A DNA stretch of 59,293 bases from positions 1-59,293 of the forward strand of contig JAJZZE010000039.1 of NCBI GenBank assembly GCA_021797735.1. Direction: 5' to 3'. Under the pieces are notes generated by a model, which was given only the letters and a program-made list of their open reading frames with translations, was not told the DNA's origin and made no database searches. This document shows, in pieces, positions 43,971 through 53,019 of this stretch (the stretch's first letter is position 1; every line of letters starts with the position of its first letter). The position numbers were made by a program, and so were the translations under genes. The DNA comes from Thermoplasmata archaeon (lineage in GTDB: Archaea; Thermoplasmatota; Thermoplasmata; Thermoplasmatales; Thermoplasmataceae).

Positions 43971-44750
43971 ATGGAATTGATTGCCAGAAAAAATTTTCTG
44001 AAAAGTTATAATTATTCAATAAAAGCTTTTCCCGGAGATACCTGTAAAATTATGAAAAAGAATGACCAGTTTGAAGGGTGGGTATGGTGTGAACTGAATG
44101 GAGTGCAGGCATGGGTCCACGGTTCATTTCTCCAGATTAGTGGAAATGAAGGTAAATTTCTGGAAAAATACGATTCAATGGAACTAAATGTAAATGAAGG
44201 CGACAGGTTGGAAACCCTCAGAAATCTTAATGGGTGGATGTATGTTAAAGCCGATTCCGGAGAATATGGATGGCTGCCTTCAAGTGTGTTTTATGTAAAT
44301 GACAGAGTAGAGGGTGACTATTTAAAACCGGATCTGACCGGAGATATCAGCCATGTAGAATTAAATGTGGGGAAACTGGAAAAATCTGTAGAATTCTGGG
44401 GGTTTCTGTTAACAAAACTCGGTTATAGGGAATATCAGAAGTGGGAGAATGGTATAAGTTTTGTAAAAGGAAATGGTTATATTGTATTTGTTCAGGTGGA
44501 AGATAAGTATTCAAAAAATCATTTCAACAGAAAGAATATCGGAATAAATCACATATCACTCCACTGTTCTTCAAGTACGTTAATAGATAAGATAAGAAAT
44601 GAGGCAATAAACATGGGATATACCATACTGTACGATGATAGATACCCAAAAGCCGGAGACAGAGATGAATATTCACTGTTCCTTGAAGACCCAGACAGAA
44701 TTAAGGTTGAAATAGTTTGCAGGGAAGCTATGGCAAAAACAGGCAACTAA
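43971..44750 (+). CDS. SH3-like/glyoxalase (VOC) fusion protein
   Basis: This 259-residue protein joins two SH3-like repeats to a VOC-fold domain. Repeat 1 (about 1-57) has FPGDTCKIMKKNDQFEGWVWCELNGVQAWVHGSFL; repeat 2 (about 58-112) has NEGDRLETLRNLNGWMYVKADSGEYGWLPSSVF, each with the GW..V pattern. The C-terminal part (about 122-253) reads HVELNVGKLEKSVEFWGFLLTKLGY at the start and LEDPDRIKVEIVC at the end, as in glyoxalase/bleomycin-resistance proteins, with His and Glu metal-binding candidates. No signal peptide is seen. The combination is uncommon in my knowledge; the substrate is unknown. Confidence 0.75.
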   Translation: MELIARKNFLKSYNYSIKAFPGDTCKIMKKNDQFEGWVWCELNGVQAWVHGSFLQISGNEGKFLEKYDSMELNVNEGDRLETLRNLNGWMYVKADSGEYGWLPSSVFYVNDRVEGDYLKPDLTGDISHVELNVGKLEKSVEFWGFLLTKLGYREYQKWENGISFVKGNGYIVFVQVEDKYSKNHFNRKNIGINHISLHCSSSTLIDKIRNEAINMGYTILYDDRYPKAGDRDEYSLFLEDPDRIKVEIVCREAMAKTGN

Positions 44751-44973
44751 TTTCAGTGAATATCATTTAACATATCCATATTGCAGTTTCTCTATTGAAG
44801 TGATGGCGCCTGAATGATCAGAATAACTGCCTGGAGATTCCATACAGTGGAGTTGGGTGTTTCATAGGTATGAAAATAAATAAAACACATAATGTGGGAA
44901 AATTCTGAGGCTGGTAAAATATTTCATCCACTCAGAATGAAAAGATATTTATAACATATAAAAATAAATAGAT

Positions 44974-46455
44974 ATGAAAAATTATATAAATGGGGAGTGG
45001 AAGGATTCTTCAAATAAGGAGGTTTTAAACAAATATAACCCAAGCACGGGCGAGCTGATAGATACTTTTCCTGCAGCAACAAAAACAGATGTTGATGATG
45101 CAATGGATTCTTCTGAGGATGCTTTTGATTCATGGAGTTCACTTGGTACACAGGCGAGGGCTAAAATATTATATAGTGCATATCATCTAATAGAGGAAAA
45201 AAGGGGTGAACTGGAGAATTTATTGACTATTGAGGCTGGAAAAATAAAAAGAGAGGCAAAGGATGAGGTTGATGGTGTTTTAGACCAGTTGCAATATTAT
45301 GCAGAATTCGAGAGAAAATTAACCGGAGATATAGTTGAGGGCTCAAATTCAAAAAGGAAAATATTTCAGTATAAGGTTCCATACGGTACTGTAGTTGCAA
45401 TAACACCGTGGAATTTTCCTGCAGCGATGGTAATAAGAAAACTGGCTCCGGCACTGTTAACAGGAAATACCGTCATATTAAAACCAAGTTCAGATACCCC
45501 TTTAATGGCGCAGTGGATCGTAAACAAATTTATAGAAGCAGGAATACCTAAGGGTGTTTTAAATCTTATTACCGGCAGAGGATCGGAAATAGGTGATTAT
45601 ATTGTTAACCATAAAAAGGTTTCACTGGTAACAATGACAGGGTCAACACCTACAGGCCAGAGGATAATGCAGAATGCATCAAACAATATGGCAAAACTTA
45701 TTCTTGAACTGGGCGGAAAAGCCCCGTTTATGGTATGGAAAGATGCAGATATAGAGAGAACATTAAAATCTCTTGTATGGGCAAAATATCTTAATGTTGG
45801 CCAATCCTGCATAGCCGCAGAGAGACTGTATATACATGAGGACATATACGATGATTTTATGAAAAAATTTGTTAATGTAACAAAAAGATTAACGGTTGGA
45901 AATCCCGAAACGTCCGATATAGGGCCATTAATAAATGGTGGTGCACTGGGCAGCATGGAAGATGTTGTAAAAAATGCAAGGGAAAGTGGATATAAAATAG
46001 TTACGGGCGGGAATAGGCCTTCCTTAGAGGGAAACTATAAAAATGGATATTTCTTTGAACCGACGATAATAGAGGATGTAAACCAGGATTCCCCATTATT
46101 CCAGACAGAAATATTCGGCCCGATAATAGGAACGGAAAAGGTGTCGGATATAGATGAATTATATAAAAAAGCAAATGATTCAAGATATGGTTTAGCATCA
46201 TATTTATTTACAGAGGATCCTGAATTAATGTTCGATGCAGCTGAAAAAATAAAGTTCGGTGAACTGTACATAAATATGCCCGGACCGGAAGCCTCACAGG
46301 GATATCATACTGGTTTCAGGCTTACTGGCCAGGGAGGGGAAGGAAGTATTTATGGAATAAATGAATATTTAAAGGTTAAAAATGTTTACGTTGATTATTC
46401 AAAAAAGCCTCTGAATATAAACACAATAAATAACGATGTTTTTAATAATTTATAA
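44974..46455 (+). CDS. gadh: D-glyceraldehyde dehydrogenase (NADP+), ALDH superfamily
   Basis: The enzyme oxidises D-glyceraldehyde to glycerate in the non-phosphorylating Entner-Doudoroff pathway of Thermoplasmatales. The 493-residue protein has catalytic Glu at about 245 (LELGGKAPFMVWKDAD) and Cys at about 279 (NVGQSCIAAERLY), with TGSTPTGQRIM for cofactor binding. Its C-terminus (YINMPGPEASQGYHTGFR, then EYLKVKNVYVDYS) and whole layout match the Thermoplasma acidophilum glyceraldehyde dehydrogenase I remember, more than general succinate-semialdehyde dehydrogenases. The identification is by recall, not by search. Single gene with a TATA-like region near 44945. Confidence 0.87.
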   Translation: MKNYINGEWKDSSNKEVLNKYNPSTGELIDTFPAATKTDVDDAMDSSEDAFDSWSSLGTQARAKILYSAYHLIEEKRGELENLLTIEAGKIKREAKDEVDGVLDQLQYYAEFERKLTGDIVEGSNSKRKIFQYKVPYGTVVAITPWNFPAAMVIRKLAPALLTGNTVILKPSSDTPLMAQWIVNKFIEAGIPKGVLNLITGRGSEIGDYIVNHKKVSLVTMTGSTPTGQRIMQNASNNMAKLILELGGKAPFMVWKDADIERTLKSLVWAKYLNVGQSCIAAERLYIHEDIYDDFMKKFVNVTKRLTVGNPETSDIGPLINGGALGSMEDVVKNARESGYKIVTGGNRPSLEGNYKNGYFFEPTIIEDVNQDSPLFQTEIFGPIIGTEKVSDIDELYKKANDSRYGLASYLFTEDPELMFDAAEKIKFGELYINMPGPEASQGYHTGFRLTGQGGEGSIYGINEYLKVKNVYVDYSKKPLNINTINNDVFNNL

Positions 46456-46460
46456 ATAAA

Positions 46461-47150
46461 TTAATTTTTTATTATTTCACCGTGGAACGGGATTATCATT
46501 TTACTTTTTATGTTTATTAATTTGTTGAATGACTTTACCGCCTCGGCATAGTCATCGCAGAAAAACATAAACGGTGGCCTTATTCCATTAGTATTGTTTA
46601 TAGCATCACCTGCAATTAATATATTATCATATAGAATTGAAATGTGGCCTTTAGTGTGCCCCGGAGAGTTTATTACCCGGATATTATCAAATTTTTCCTC
46701 TGTTTTTAAATATATATCCGCATTTATTTTTCCCCTTCTAATATTATCTATTCTAACTGTAGTTTTATAAAAATCCTCTTTATTTACATTTATAGTTGAT
46801 TTTACATCATCATAATTTATGTTAAATAAACCCTCGTTTAACAGCTTTTCCTTCTCGTTTTCGCTTGCTATTACCTTTGCCTTTGATATTTCCTTTATGG
46901 CATTAACGTTGCCGGTATGATCCGGATGATAGTGCGTTATAAATATATATGATACATCATTTATACTGTATTTTATTTTATTTAAAAAATTTGAGATAAT
47001 TTCAATATTGCCCGGGAGCCCTGTATCAATCATAACCAGACCGTTTTTATATCCGTTTTCTATAAATGTAATATTATGGTTCAGGACCGTACCGAAGAAC
47101 TCGGGTTCCAGCATTTCCAGAACATGAACATTACTGTATACTGTTACCAT
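46461..47150 (-). CDS. Metallo-beta-lactamase fold hydrolase (glyoxalase II-like)
   Basis: This 229-residue protein has the MBL motif THYHPDHTGN near residues 65-74, then NSPGHTKGH near 164-172, a bridging ILIAGDAINNT, and a final PFHGE, the set of zinc ligands of glyoxalase II-like and other B3/quorum-quenching type hydrolases. A longer frame begins at a TTG (47168); ATG 47150 is the better start. It overlaps the end of the upstream U32-like gene by 20 bases, so the two are probably coupled. The substrate is unknown. Confidence 0.82.
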   Translation of the reverse strand: MVTVYSNVHVLEMLEPEFFGTVLNHNITFIENGYKNGLVMIDTGLPGNIEIISNFLNKIKYSINDVSYIFITHYHPDHTGNVNAIKEISKAKVIASENEKEKLLNEGLFNINYDDVKSTINVNKEDFYKTTVRIDNIRRGKINADIYLKTEEKFDNIRVINSPGHTKGHISILYDNILIAGDAINNTNGIRPPFMFFCDDYAEAVKSFNKLINIKSKMIIPFHGEIIKN

Positions 47151-48270
47151 CTTTAAACGCCTGTACAAGATTCACCGGTATATCCATGCTTTTATTTTCA
47201 CGGTTAATAATATTTTTACTGTTTATTGACATGGTTTGTGCCGCTATTTTATCGCAGTAACCGCAGGATTCACAGCTCATTGAGTTACAATCATTATGTT
47301 TAAAGAAATTTAACCATTTTTCCGGAAATTTTGTGTTATCTATGTATACCTCTCTTAATTCCCTATAATTCTCTGGGCCACTTATTTTTTCCATTGCTTT
47401 AGGTACTGCATTACCCTGCGGATAACTTAAAATATCCAGTAAATTCCCATTATAACTTCTATCAGAATATGCCTTTATAGACCTTAATATCCAGTTTGTA
47501 TTTTTGGTCCTGGAAGCAAGTTTAAAACGGTCTATGCCTATATCTTCATAGAGTTTTGTATCTTCTGGCCTGATCCATCTCATCTTTATAATATTTTTTG
47601 GATCATTATACACATCTGTTGCACAGAATAATAACGGGTATTCAAACCAGAATTTTTTATCATCAGTCTTCGATGAGAGGGACGATACAACATCATGTGT
47701 TCTCCTGTAAGGGCATCCAAATAAACATGAATTATCCGTTATTACTTCCATATCCATATCATTGTCCCTCACATAGTTATTTGCTTTCTCCAGGAATTTA
47801 AAATCCCTTGATGTGTCCTCATTCAGTATAATAGTATTTACTCCCAGGTTCCTGTATTCCTCTATTTCCCTCATTGTTGATATTCTTGCAAATGAAGAGG
47901 CGGATATTTCAAGATCCGGGTATTCATTTCTTATTTTGCCTATCAAAAATGGCAGTGCAACTATAAAACCATCAACACCATATGATACAAGTTTTTCTAT
48001 TTCATTTTCTATATTTCTATTGAATTCTGGGGAGTACTCATTCCCATTCAGTACAGCACTGTTCATCACATATAAAAATTTCATATTGTTTCTGTGTATC
48101 AGATCTATGTGATCTTTAAAATGGTTTTCGTCTATATCCGGTAATATAAACGATGCCCTGCCATGGCCTGTTATTGTTTTTTTAAAACTTCCAAATAAAT
48201 ATTTTACAGGATATTTGTTAATCCCCCTTATAAGATTATCGTCAAAATTCGTTCCAATTACCAGTCTCAT
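47131..48270 (-). CDS. Peptidase U32-family protein with Fe-S cysteines
   Basis: This 379-residue protein belongs to the U32 collagenase-like group, which includes UbiU/UbiV and RlhA that act as Fe-S-dependent hydroxylases of RNA or ubiquinone precursors. It has a TIM-barrel-like order of strands with ISASSFARISTMREIEEYRNLGVNTIILNEDTSRD, the Cys motif DNSCLFGCPYRRTHD near 200 (two Cys), and a C-terminal Cys cluster SCESCGYCDK near 342-351, together enough for a 4Fe-4S centre. Its role in archaea is unknown. It shares an overlap with the MBL gene and is divergent from the peptide/radical SAM unit. Confidence 0.8.
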   Translation of the reverse strand: MRLVIGTNFDDNLIRGINKYPVKYLFGSFKKTITGHGRASFILPDIDENHFKDHIDLIHRNNMKFLYVMNSAVLNGNEYSPEFNRNIENEIEKLVSYGVDGFIVALPFLIGKIRNEYPDLEISASSFARISTMREIEEYRNLGVNTIILNEDTSRDFKFLEKANNYVRDNDMDMEVITDNSCLFGCPYRRTHDVVSSLSSKTDDKKFWFEYPLLFCATDVYNDPKNIIKMRWIRPEDTKLYEDIGIDRFKLASRTKNTNWILRSIKAYSDRSYNGNLLDILSYPQGNAVPKAMEKISGPENYRELREVYIDNTKFPEKWLNFFKHNDCNSMSCESCGYCDKIAAQTMSINSKNIINRENKSMDIPVNLVQAFKDGNSIQ

Positions 48271-48377
48271 AAGTTAATGAGTGACCTGAATTATTTTATT
48301 ATTTTCTTTTTTATGTATATATTCGGCAAATTAAAAATGTGTAAATAAAATTTCAATATGGCCGATTGTGATATGAT

Positions 48378-48458
48378 ATGGAGACAACTGAAGTAAAACT
48401 ACTGAAACTGGATAGAAAGCTATGTAGGTGTGGTTATTCACCGAGCTGGGGTAATTAA
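48378..48458 (+). CDS. Candidate 26-residue peptide precursor for the adjacent radical SAM enzyme
   Basis: An ATG at 48378, five bases after GTGAT, opens a 26-codon frame whose TAA shares its last base with the ATG of the radical SAM gene (TAATG), so the two are translationally coupled. The product has a short charged N-terminal part (METTEVKLLKLDRK) resembling a leader and a C-terminal core LCRCGYSPSWGN with two Cys and two aromatic residues. A small peptide directly before a SPASM radical SAM gene is the pattern of sactipeptide, ranthipeptide, streptide, mycofactocin and cyclophane systems. It is too short for standard gene callers. I know of no described homolog. Confidence 0.6.
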   Translation: METTEVKLLKLDRKLCRCGYSPSWGN

Positions 48459-49684
48459 TGCCCCAGAAATTTTTTTCAAATTATAATGTATTTATTAAGG
48501 ATAGGGACGATTATATATTATTTAATACACTGACAGGATATGCATTGAGATTATCATATGATGAAAAATCTATGATAGAGGATGGAAACATACCGGAAGA
48601 TATTGAGGATGCATTCAGTGAGGGCTTTATAACGGGCGATGTAAATAAAATTTTTAATGATTTAACCATGGAAAAAAATATTTTTGAACCAACACTATTA
48701 TTAACATATAACTGTAATTTTGATTGCTCATACTGTTTTCAGAAGGATTATAGAAAAAGAATTTATGTAAATGATGATGTTATTGACGGCTTTATCAATT
48801 ATATAAATAAGAATAACAATGGAATGAAAACAAGGGTGACGTTTTTTGGTGGTGAACCGTTATTAAACATAAAAGATATAAAAAGAATATCTGAAAGATT
48901 AAAGAATATAGAATATGAATTCAGTATTGTTACAAATGGGTCCCTACTGACCGAGAATGTAGCAGATGAACTGTATAATTATGGCTTAAGGTATGTTCAG
49001 ATCACACTGGATGGACCTGAGGAAGTACATAATAAAAGAAGGTATTTTGATAACGGAAGGGGTTCATTTAACATTATAATGAAAAATTTAAAATATGCAC
49101 AGAATAAGTTTAATGTTGTATTGAGAATTAATATAGATTATTCAAATGAAAACGAAATAGATGAACTGCTAGAAAATTTAAAATTAAATGGAATAAATAA
49201 TGTAAGAATAGATCCACACATGGTACATGAAAACCTTTTTAGAAATGAAGCATGGGATGAAAATATACCGAGGAAAAATGAATACATAGAAATAAAAAGG
49301 ATATGGAATAAAATTAAAGAGCATGGATTTAAAATACCGGGTGATGCTTTCAGGCTGGGAATATGCGTTGCACATATAGATAGGGATATCATAGCTGACC
49401 CATATGGAAATATATATCCATGCTGGGCATTTACGGGTGATGAAAAATATATAAAGGGCAAGTTGAATAAAAACGGTGATATAACCCTAATAAATAAGGA
49501 TCTAACAGCGGATAAAGCAGCAATGGCATGGAAAAATGATGAGTGCATAAACTGCCCGTATCTGCCAATGTGCTTTGGTGGGTGTAGATTTTTCTCAGTT
49601 TTAAATGGAAATTCATTTTCGGGTAAGGAATGCAGGAAAGACTCCTTCAGGGAAACACTGGAATTTATAAAGGAATTCATTTAA
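48458..49684 (+). CDS. Radical SAM/SPASM peptide-modifying enzyme candidate
   Basis: This 408-residue enzyme has the radical SAM cluster motif CxxxCxxC (Cys86, Cys90, Cys93 in YNCNFDCSYCFQ), GGEPLLN near 131-137 for SAM binding, and a C-terminal SPASM domain with extra Cys residues around YPCWAF, CINCPYLPMCFGGC and the final KECRKD for auxiliary 4Fe-4S clusters. The N-terminal segment (1-75: YNVFIKDRDDYILFNTLTG) is the usual cap of SPASM peptide maturases. Enzymes of this type form thioether, C-C or cyclophane links in ribosomal peptides or mature sulfatases; no sulfatase is near. The TAATG overlap with the peptide gene at 48378 names the likely substrate. Confidence 0.85.
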   Translation: MPQKFFSNYNVFIKDRDDYILFNTLTGYALRLSYDEKSMIEDGNIPEDIEDAFSEGFITGDVNKIFNDLTMEKNIFEPTLLLTYNCNFDCSYCFQKDYRKRIYVNDDVIDGFINYINKNNNGMKTRVTFFGGEPLLNIKDIKRISERLKNIEYEFSIVTNGSLLTENVADELYNYGLRYVQITLDGPEEVHNKRRYFDNGRGSFNIIMKNLKYAQNKFNVVLRINIDYSNENEIDELLENLKLNGINNVRIDPHMVHENLFRNEAWDENIPRKNEYIEIKRIWNKIKEHGFKIPGDAFRLGICVAHIDRDIIADPYGNIYPCWAFTGDEKYIKGKLNKNGDITLINKDLTADKAAMAWKNDECINCPYLPMCFGGCRFFSVLNGNSFSGKECRKDSFRETLEFIKEFI

Positions 49685-49686
49685 AT

Positions 49687-51357
49687 TTATAAAAATGTAA
49701 TAATCCCTGTATCAGAATCTATACTTATTTTATCACCTGTTTTTATATTCTCCAGTATTTCTGTATTATAAACAATAGTCTTATTTTTATCAATAAAATT
49801 ATCTATAATTCTATTTGTTACACTGGATTTGATTATAATAGCATCGTACCCCGAATAATCAAAATTTTTATCGTATTTATCAGTAATTATTATGTTTCCA
49901 TTGCCCGGCACATTAATATCAACATTTCCGCCGACGCTTTTACCTATTGAATAGCCTCTGCCAGCGAATTTTCCTATAGTTATAACCCTTATATCATTTG
50001 TACCACCGGCATATAGGGATGGGAAGCCTGAAACAAGTATTGTTTTCTGTCCTGATTTGAGGAAATTTAATGAGGACAGTTCATTGATTAAATCGTATAT
50101 ATTGTTCAGAAATTTTTCTGGAATATTTACCGGTATTACTCCCTTTAAAAGATTAATAGACTTTGATAACCAGTCAGATGCCACAATTGCATATATATCA
50201 GCATTTGGCCTTATTGCAGATATGATTCTTGCAGTATAACCGGATTTTGTAAATGCTACTATTGAATCAACATTGATACTTTCTGCCATTATTCTTACAC
50301 CCCGTGCAACAGAAAATGCAATTTTATCCATTATAAAATTTTCAGGTTCAGAAAATTTAACATTCTGTGTTTCCACAAAATTTGATATATCATTTAAATA
50401 GGAAACTGCACTTACAGGATATTTGCCTACTGCGGTTTCCTCAGATAACATCAGGGCATCTGTGTCATCTATTATTGCATTCGTTACATCGGCTACCTCT
50501 GCTCTTGTGGGGGAATCCGAATTCACCATGGATTCCAGCATCTGCGTTGCAACTATGGTTGGAACTGCATATTTATGTGCTATCATTATTATTTTTTTCT
50601 GTGCCATTACGACTTCCTTTAATGGTAATTCAACACCAAGGTCTCCTCTTGCCACCATTATATAATCTGAGGCCTGAACTATTGATTCTATATTGTCATA
50701 ACCGCTTTTTGTTTCTATTTTGCTTATTATTTCACCATTTCCCTTTTTATCATATATATAATCCTGTAATTCATTTACATTTTCAGCCTTTTGAACAAAG
50801 GATAATGCGTAAAAATTGACGTGGTTTTTTAATCCCTCATCCAGAAATAATTTATCACGGTCTGTCAGTGTACCAAGTTCTATATATTTGCCCGGTATAT
50901 TTACCCTTGAAGTATTATGAATTTCTCCACTGTCCAGGGCTGTTGTTTCAATAGTATTGCCTATCTTATCTACCTTAAATTTTATTTTGCCATCGTTTAT
51001 TGCTATAATGGTTTTATCATCTATGTACTCCCTGATTTTATGATTTATAAGGATGTCGGATTTTAAATTGCTGTCATCAGATATTGTGTACTTATTTCCG
51101 GATATAACATTAAGAATATTATTATTGAAAATTCCTGTTCTTAACTCCGGACCCTTCAGGTCTACCATTATACCTATATTTGTTTTGCAATCCCTGTTTA
51201 TTTTATCAAGCATGTTTGATACCCTGGTTATATATCCGGGCTCTATATGTGCGGTATTTATTCTTATCGCGGATAAGCCCAGATGTGCCATTTTATTTAA
51301 TATTGTTTCATCAAAGCTTGCTGGACCTATTGTTGCAATTATTTTGGTTTTAGACAT
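49687..51357 (-). CDS. pyk: Pyruvate kinase with extra C-terminal domain
   Basis: The enzyme makes pyruvate and ATP from phosphoenolpyruvate. The protein has 556 residues: the barrel with KTKIIATIGPAS (1-12), MVDLKGPELRTG near 65-76, the metal/substrate motif IETKSGYDNI (Lys/Glu) near 219-228, VARGDLGVELP near 239-249 and NSDSPTRAEVADV near 278-290, then the C-terminal lid domain. The last about 90 residues (from about 465) add a beta-rich segment (GGNVDINVPGNG... KTIVYNTEILENIKTGDKISIDSD) like the PEP-utiliser-type extra domain of Bacillus and Geobacillus pyruvate kinase. It ends three bases after the convergent radical SAM gene. Confidence 0.95.
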   Translation of the reverse strand: MSKTKIIATIGPASFDETILNKMAHLGLSAIRINTAHIEPGYITRVSNMLDKINRDCKTNIGIMVDLKGPELRTGIFNNNILNVISGNKYTISDDSNLKSDILINHKIREYIDDKTIIAINDGKIKFKVDKIGNTIETTALDSGEIHNTSRVNIPGKYIELGTLTDRDKLFLDEGLKNHVNFYALSFVQKAENVNELQDYIYDKKGNGEIISKIETKSGYDNIESIVQASDYIMVARGDLGVELPLKEVVMAQKKIIMIAHKYAVPTIVATQMLESMVNSDSPTRAEVADVTNAIIDDTDALMLSEETAVGKYPVSAVSYLNDISNFVETQNVKFSEPENFIMDKIAFSVARGVRIMAESINVDSIVAFTKSGYTARIISAIRPNADIYAIVASDWLSKSINLLKGVIPVNIPEKFLNNIYDLINELSSLNFLKSGQKTILVSGFPSLYAGGTNDIRVITIGKFAGRGYSIGKSVGGNVDINVPGNGNIIITDKYDKNFDYSGYDAIIIKSSVTNRIIDNFIDKNKTIVYNTEILENIKTGDKISIDSDTGIITFL

Positions 51358-51390
51358 AACTCCAAATATTATTATAAATATTAAATTTTT

Positions 51391-53019
51391 TTAAATAGAA
51401 TTTAATAATTTTATTCCAATTAAATTCGAGGCATCCTCCAGAATTTTTTTATAGAGTTTTAACAGTGTTATTCTCTTTTTCATTTCCGGATCACCTATAA
51501 TAGTGCAGTTTAAATAGAACTCATTGAAACTTTTTACAAGATTTAAAAGATAATTTGCTATTATATCTGGCCTCAAATAGTCTACAGAGTTTTTAAGATA
51601 ATACGGATAAGTATACATTGCTTTTATCAATTTTTTTTCGTGCTCATTATAATCGTTAGATATTTCATCATAATCTCCGGATTTGCTCAGTATACTGCAT
51701 GACCTTGCATATGAGTACATTATATATGGTGCGGAATCACCTTCGAAATTCAGCGCTTCGGACCATTTAAATGTTAATGGTTTGTTTGCATTTACCTTCA
51801 CAATATTATATCTTATTGATGATGATGCTATTCCATTGCTTATCTCCTCTATTTTTTTCCCGTCATATTCAGGTCTTTTTTCCTTTATTATTTTTATTGA
51901 TTCTTCAACTGTTTTATCGTACAGATCGTCTAATGTTACTATTCTACCTTTCCTTGTTGACATTTTACCTGATTCAAGGGATACAAAACCATAAAACAGG
52001 TAACTTACCCTTGCGTTAAAATCCAGGTAATTGCTTAAAATATAATCCAGATTCTTTGCATGGTCCTTATGATCCTCACCCAAAACATCTATTAACCAAT
52101 CAAAGTTTTCAGCCTTGAATAAATGGTAGGCTATATCCCTTGCGGGGTATAATGAAGTGCCATTATCCCTTGTTAAAAATATTTTTTTATCACCGATTTC
52201 TATATATTTCGCTGTGCCCTCTGACTGTAAATAATCTGATAATTCATTTAAAACGTTATAGACATCACCATACAGGATAAAGTTTGATTCCCATACATAT
52301 GTTGATATCACTATATCTAATTTCTTCAATGATTTTTTTATTGATTCCAGAACTACGGAAGCGGTGTTCTGTATGTTATTTATTAATTCCTTATCTCCTC
52401 TCTCATACTTTTCTGCAAGTGCCTCAATTTCCTTATTTATACCGGAATTTTTTTCTCTTTCATTATATATTTTTTGATAGCCATCCAGAAGGTTTTCCAC
52501 CGTTAATTCCTCATCCTTATGGTACATTATATGGCCAAGATATAGTGCAATTACCTGTTTTCCTGAATCATTCACAAAATATTGCGTACACGATCTATAA
52601 CCATATCTATTAATAATCCTGAATACAGAATCCCCTATTATCGAATTCCTGATCCTTCCAACGTGTATTGGCCCTGTAGGGTTTGAACTTGTATGTTCTA
52701 TTAATACCCTGGACGTATCCTGGAATGTATTTGGGTATTTGCCAAATGTATGTATTGAATCATTTACTGTTTTAATCATTGATGATGGCTTTATAAAGAA
52801 ATTTACATAATTACCATTAAGTTCTATTTTATCAATAAACTTATCATTTAATTTATCTTTTATATTTTTATAGATAATATCGGGTTTATCCTTTAATTTA
52901 AAAATTTTTAATGTGAAATCACCATAATTGTTGTTTATTTCTATGTCATTTTCATTTATTTTATATATTTTATTTATTTTTTCATACAGAATTTTTTTAT
53001 AATCATCGAAAAGCAACAT
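51391..53019 (-). CDS. argS: Arginyl-tRNA synthetase
   Basis: This class I enzyme charges tRNA-Arg. The 542-residue protein has the HIGH-type motif EHTSSNPTGPIHVGRIRN near 109-126, DSGKQVIALYLG, WLIDVLGEDHKDH near 311-323, the KMSKS-type GKMSTRKGRI near 354-363, and the C-terminal DALR anticodon-binding domain (PDIIANYLLNLVKSFNEFY near 484-502). Length is normal. It is separated from pyk by 33 bases on the same strand, so cotranscription is possible. Confidence 0.96.
   Translation of the reverse strand: MLLFDDYKKILYEKINKIYKINENDIEINNNYGDFTLKIFKLKDKPDIIYKNIKDKLNDKFIDKIELNGNYVNFFIKPSSMIKTVNDSIHTFGKYPNTFQDTSRVLIEHTSSNPTGPIHVGRIRNSIIGDSVFRIINRYGYRSCTQYFVNDSGKQVIALYLGHIMYHKDEELTVENLLDGYQKIYNEREKNSGINKEIEALAEKYERGDKELINNIQNTASVVLESIKKSLKKLDIVISTYVWESNFILYGDVYNVLNELSDYLQSEGTAKYIEIGDKKIFLTRDNGTSLYPARDIAYHLFKAENFDWLIDVLGEDHKDHAKNLDYILSNYLDFNARVSYLFYGFVSLESGKMSTRKGRIVTLDDLYDKTVEESIKIIKEKRPEYDGKKIEEISNGIASSSIRYNIVKVNANKPLTFKWSEALNFEGDSAPYIMYSYARSCSILSKSGDYDEISNDYNEHEKKLIKAMYTYPYYLKNSVDYLRPDIIANYLLNLVKSFNEFYLNCTIIGDPEMKKRITLLKLYKKILEDASNLIGIKLLNSI

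Noticed and set aside
48276-48347. 23-codon frame between the U32 gene and the peptide gene
   Set aside because: Low-complexity Phe/Ile-rich translation without a ribosome site; likely chance in AT-rich DNA.
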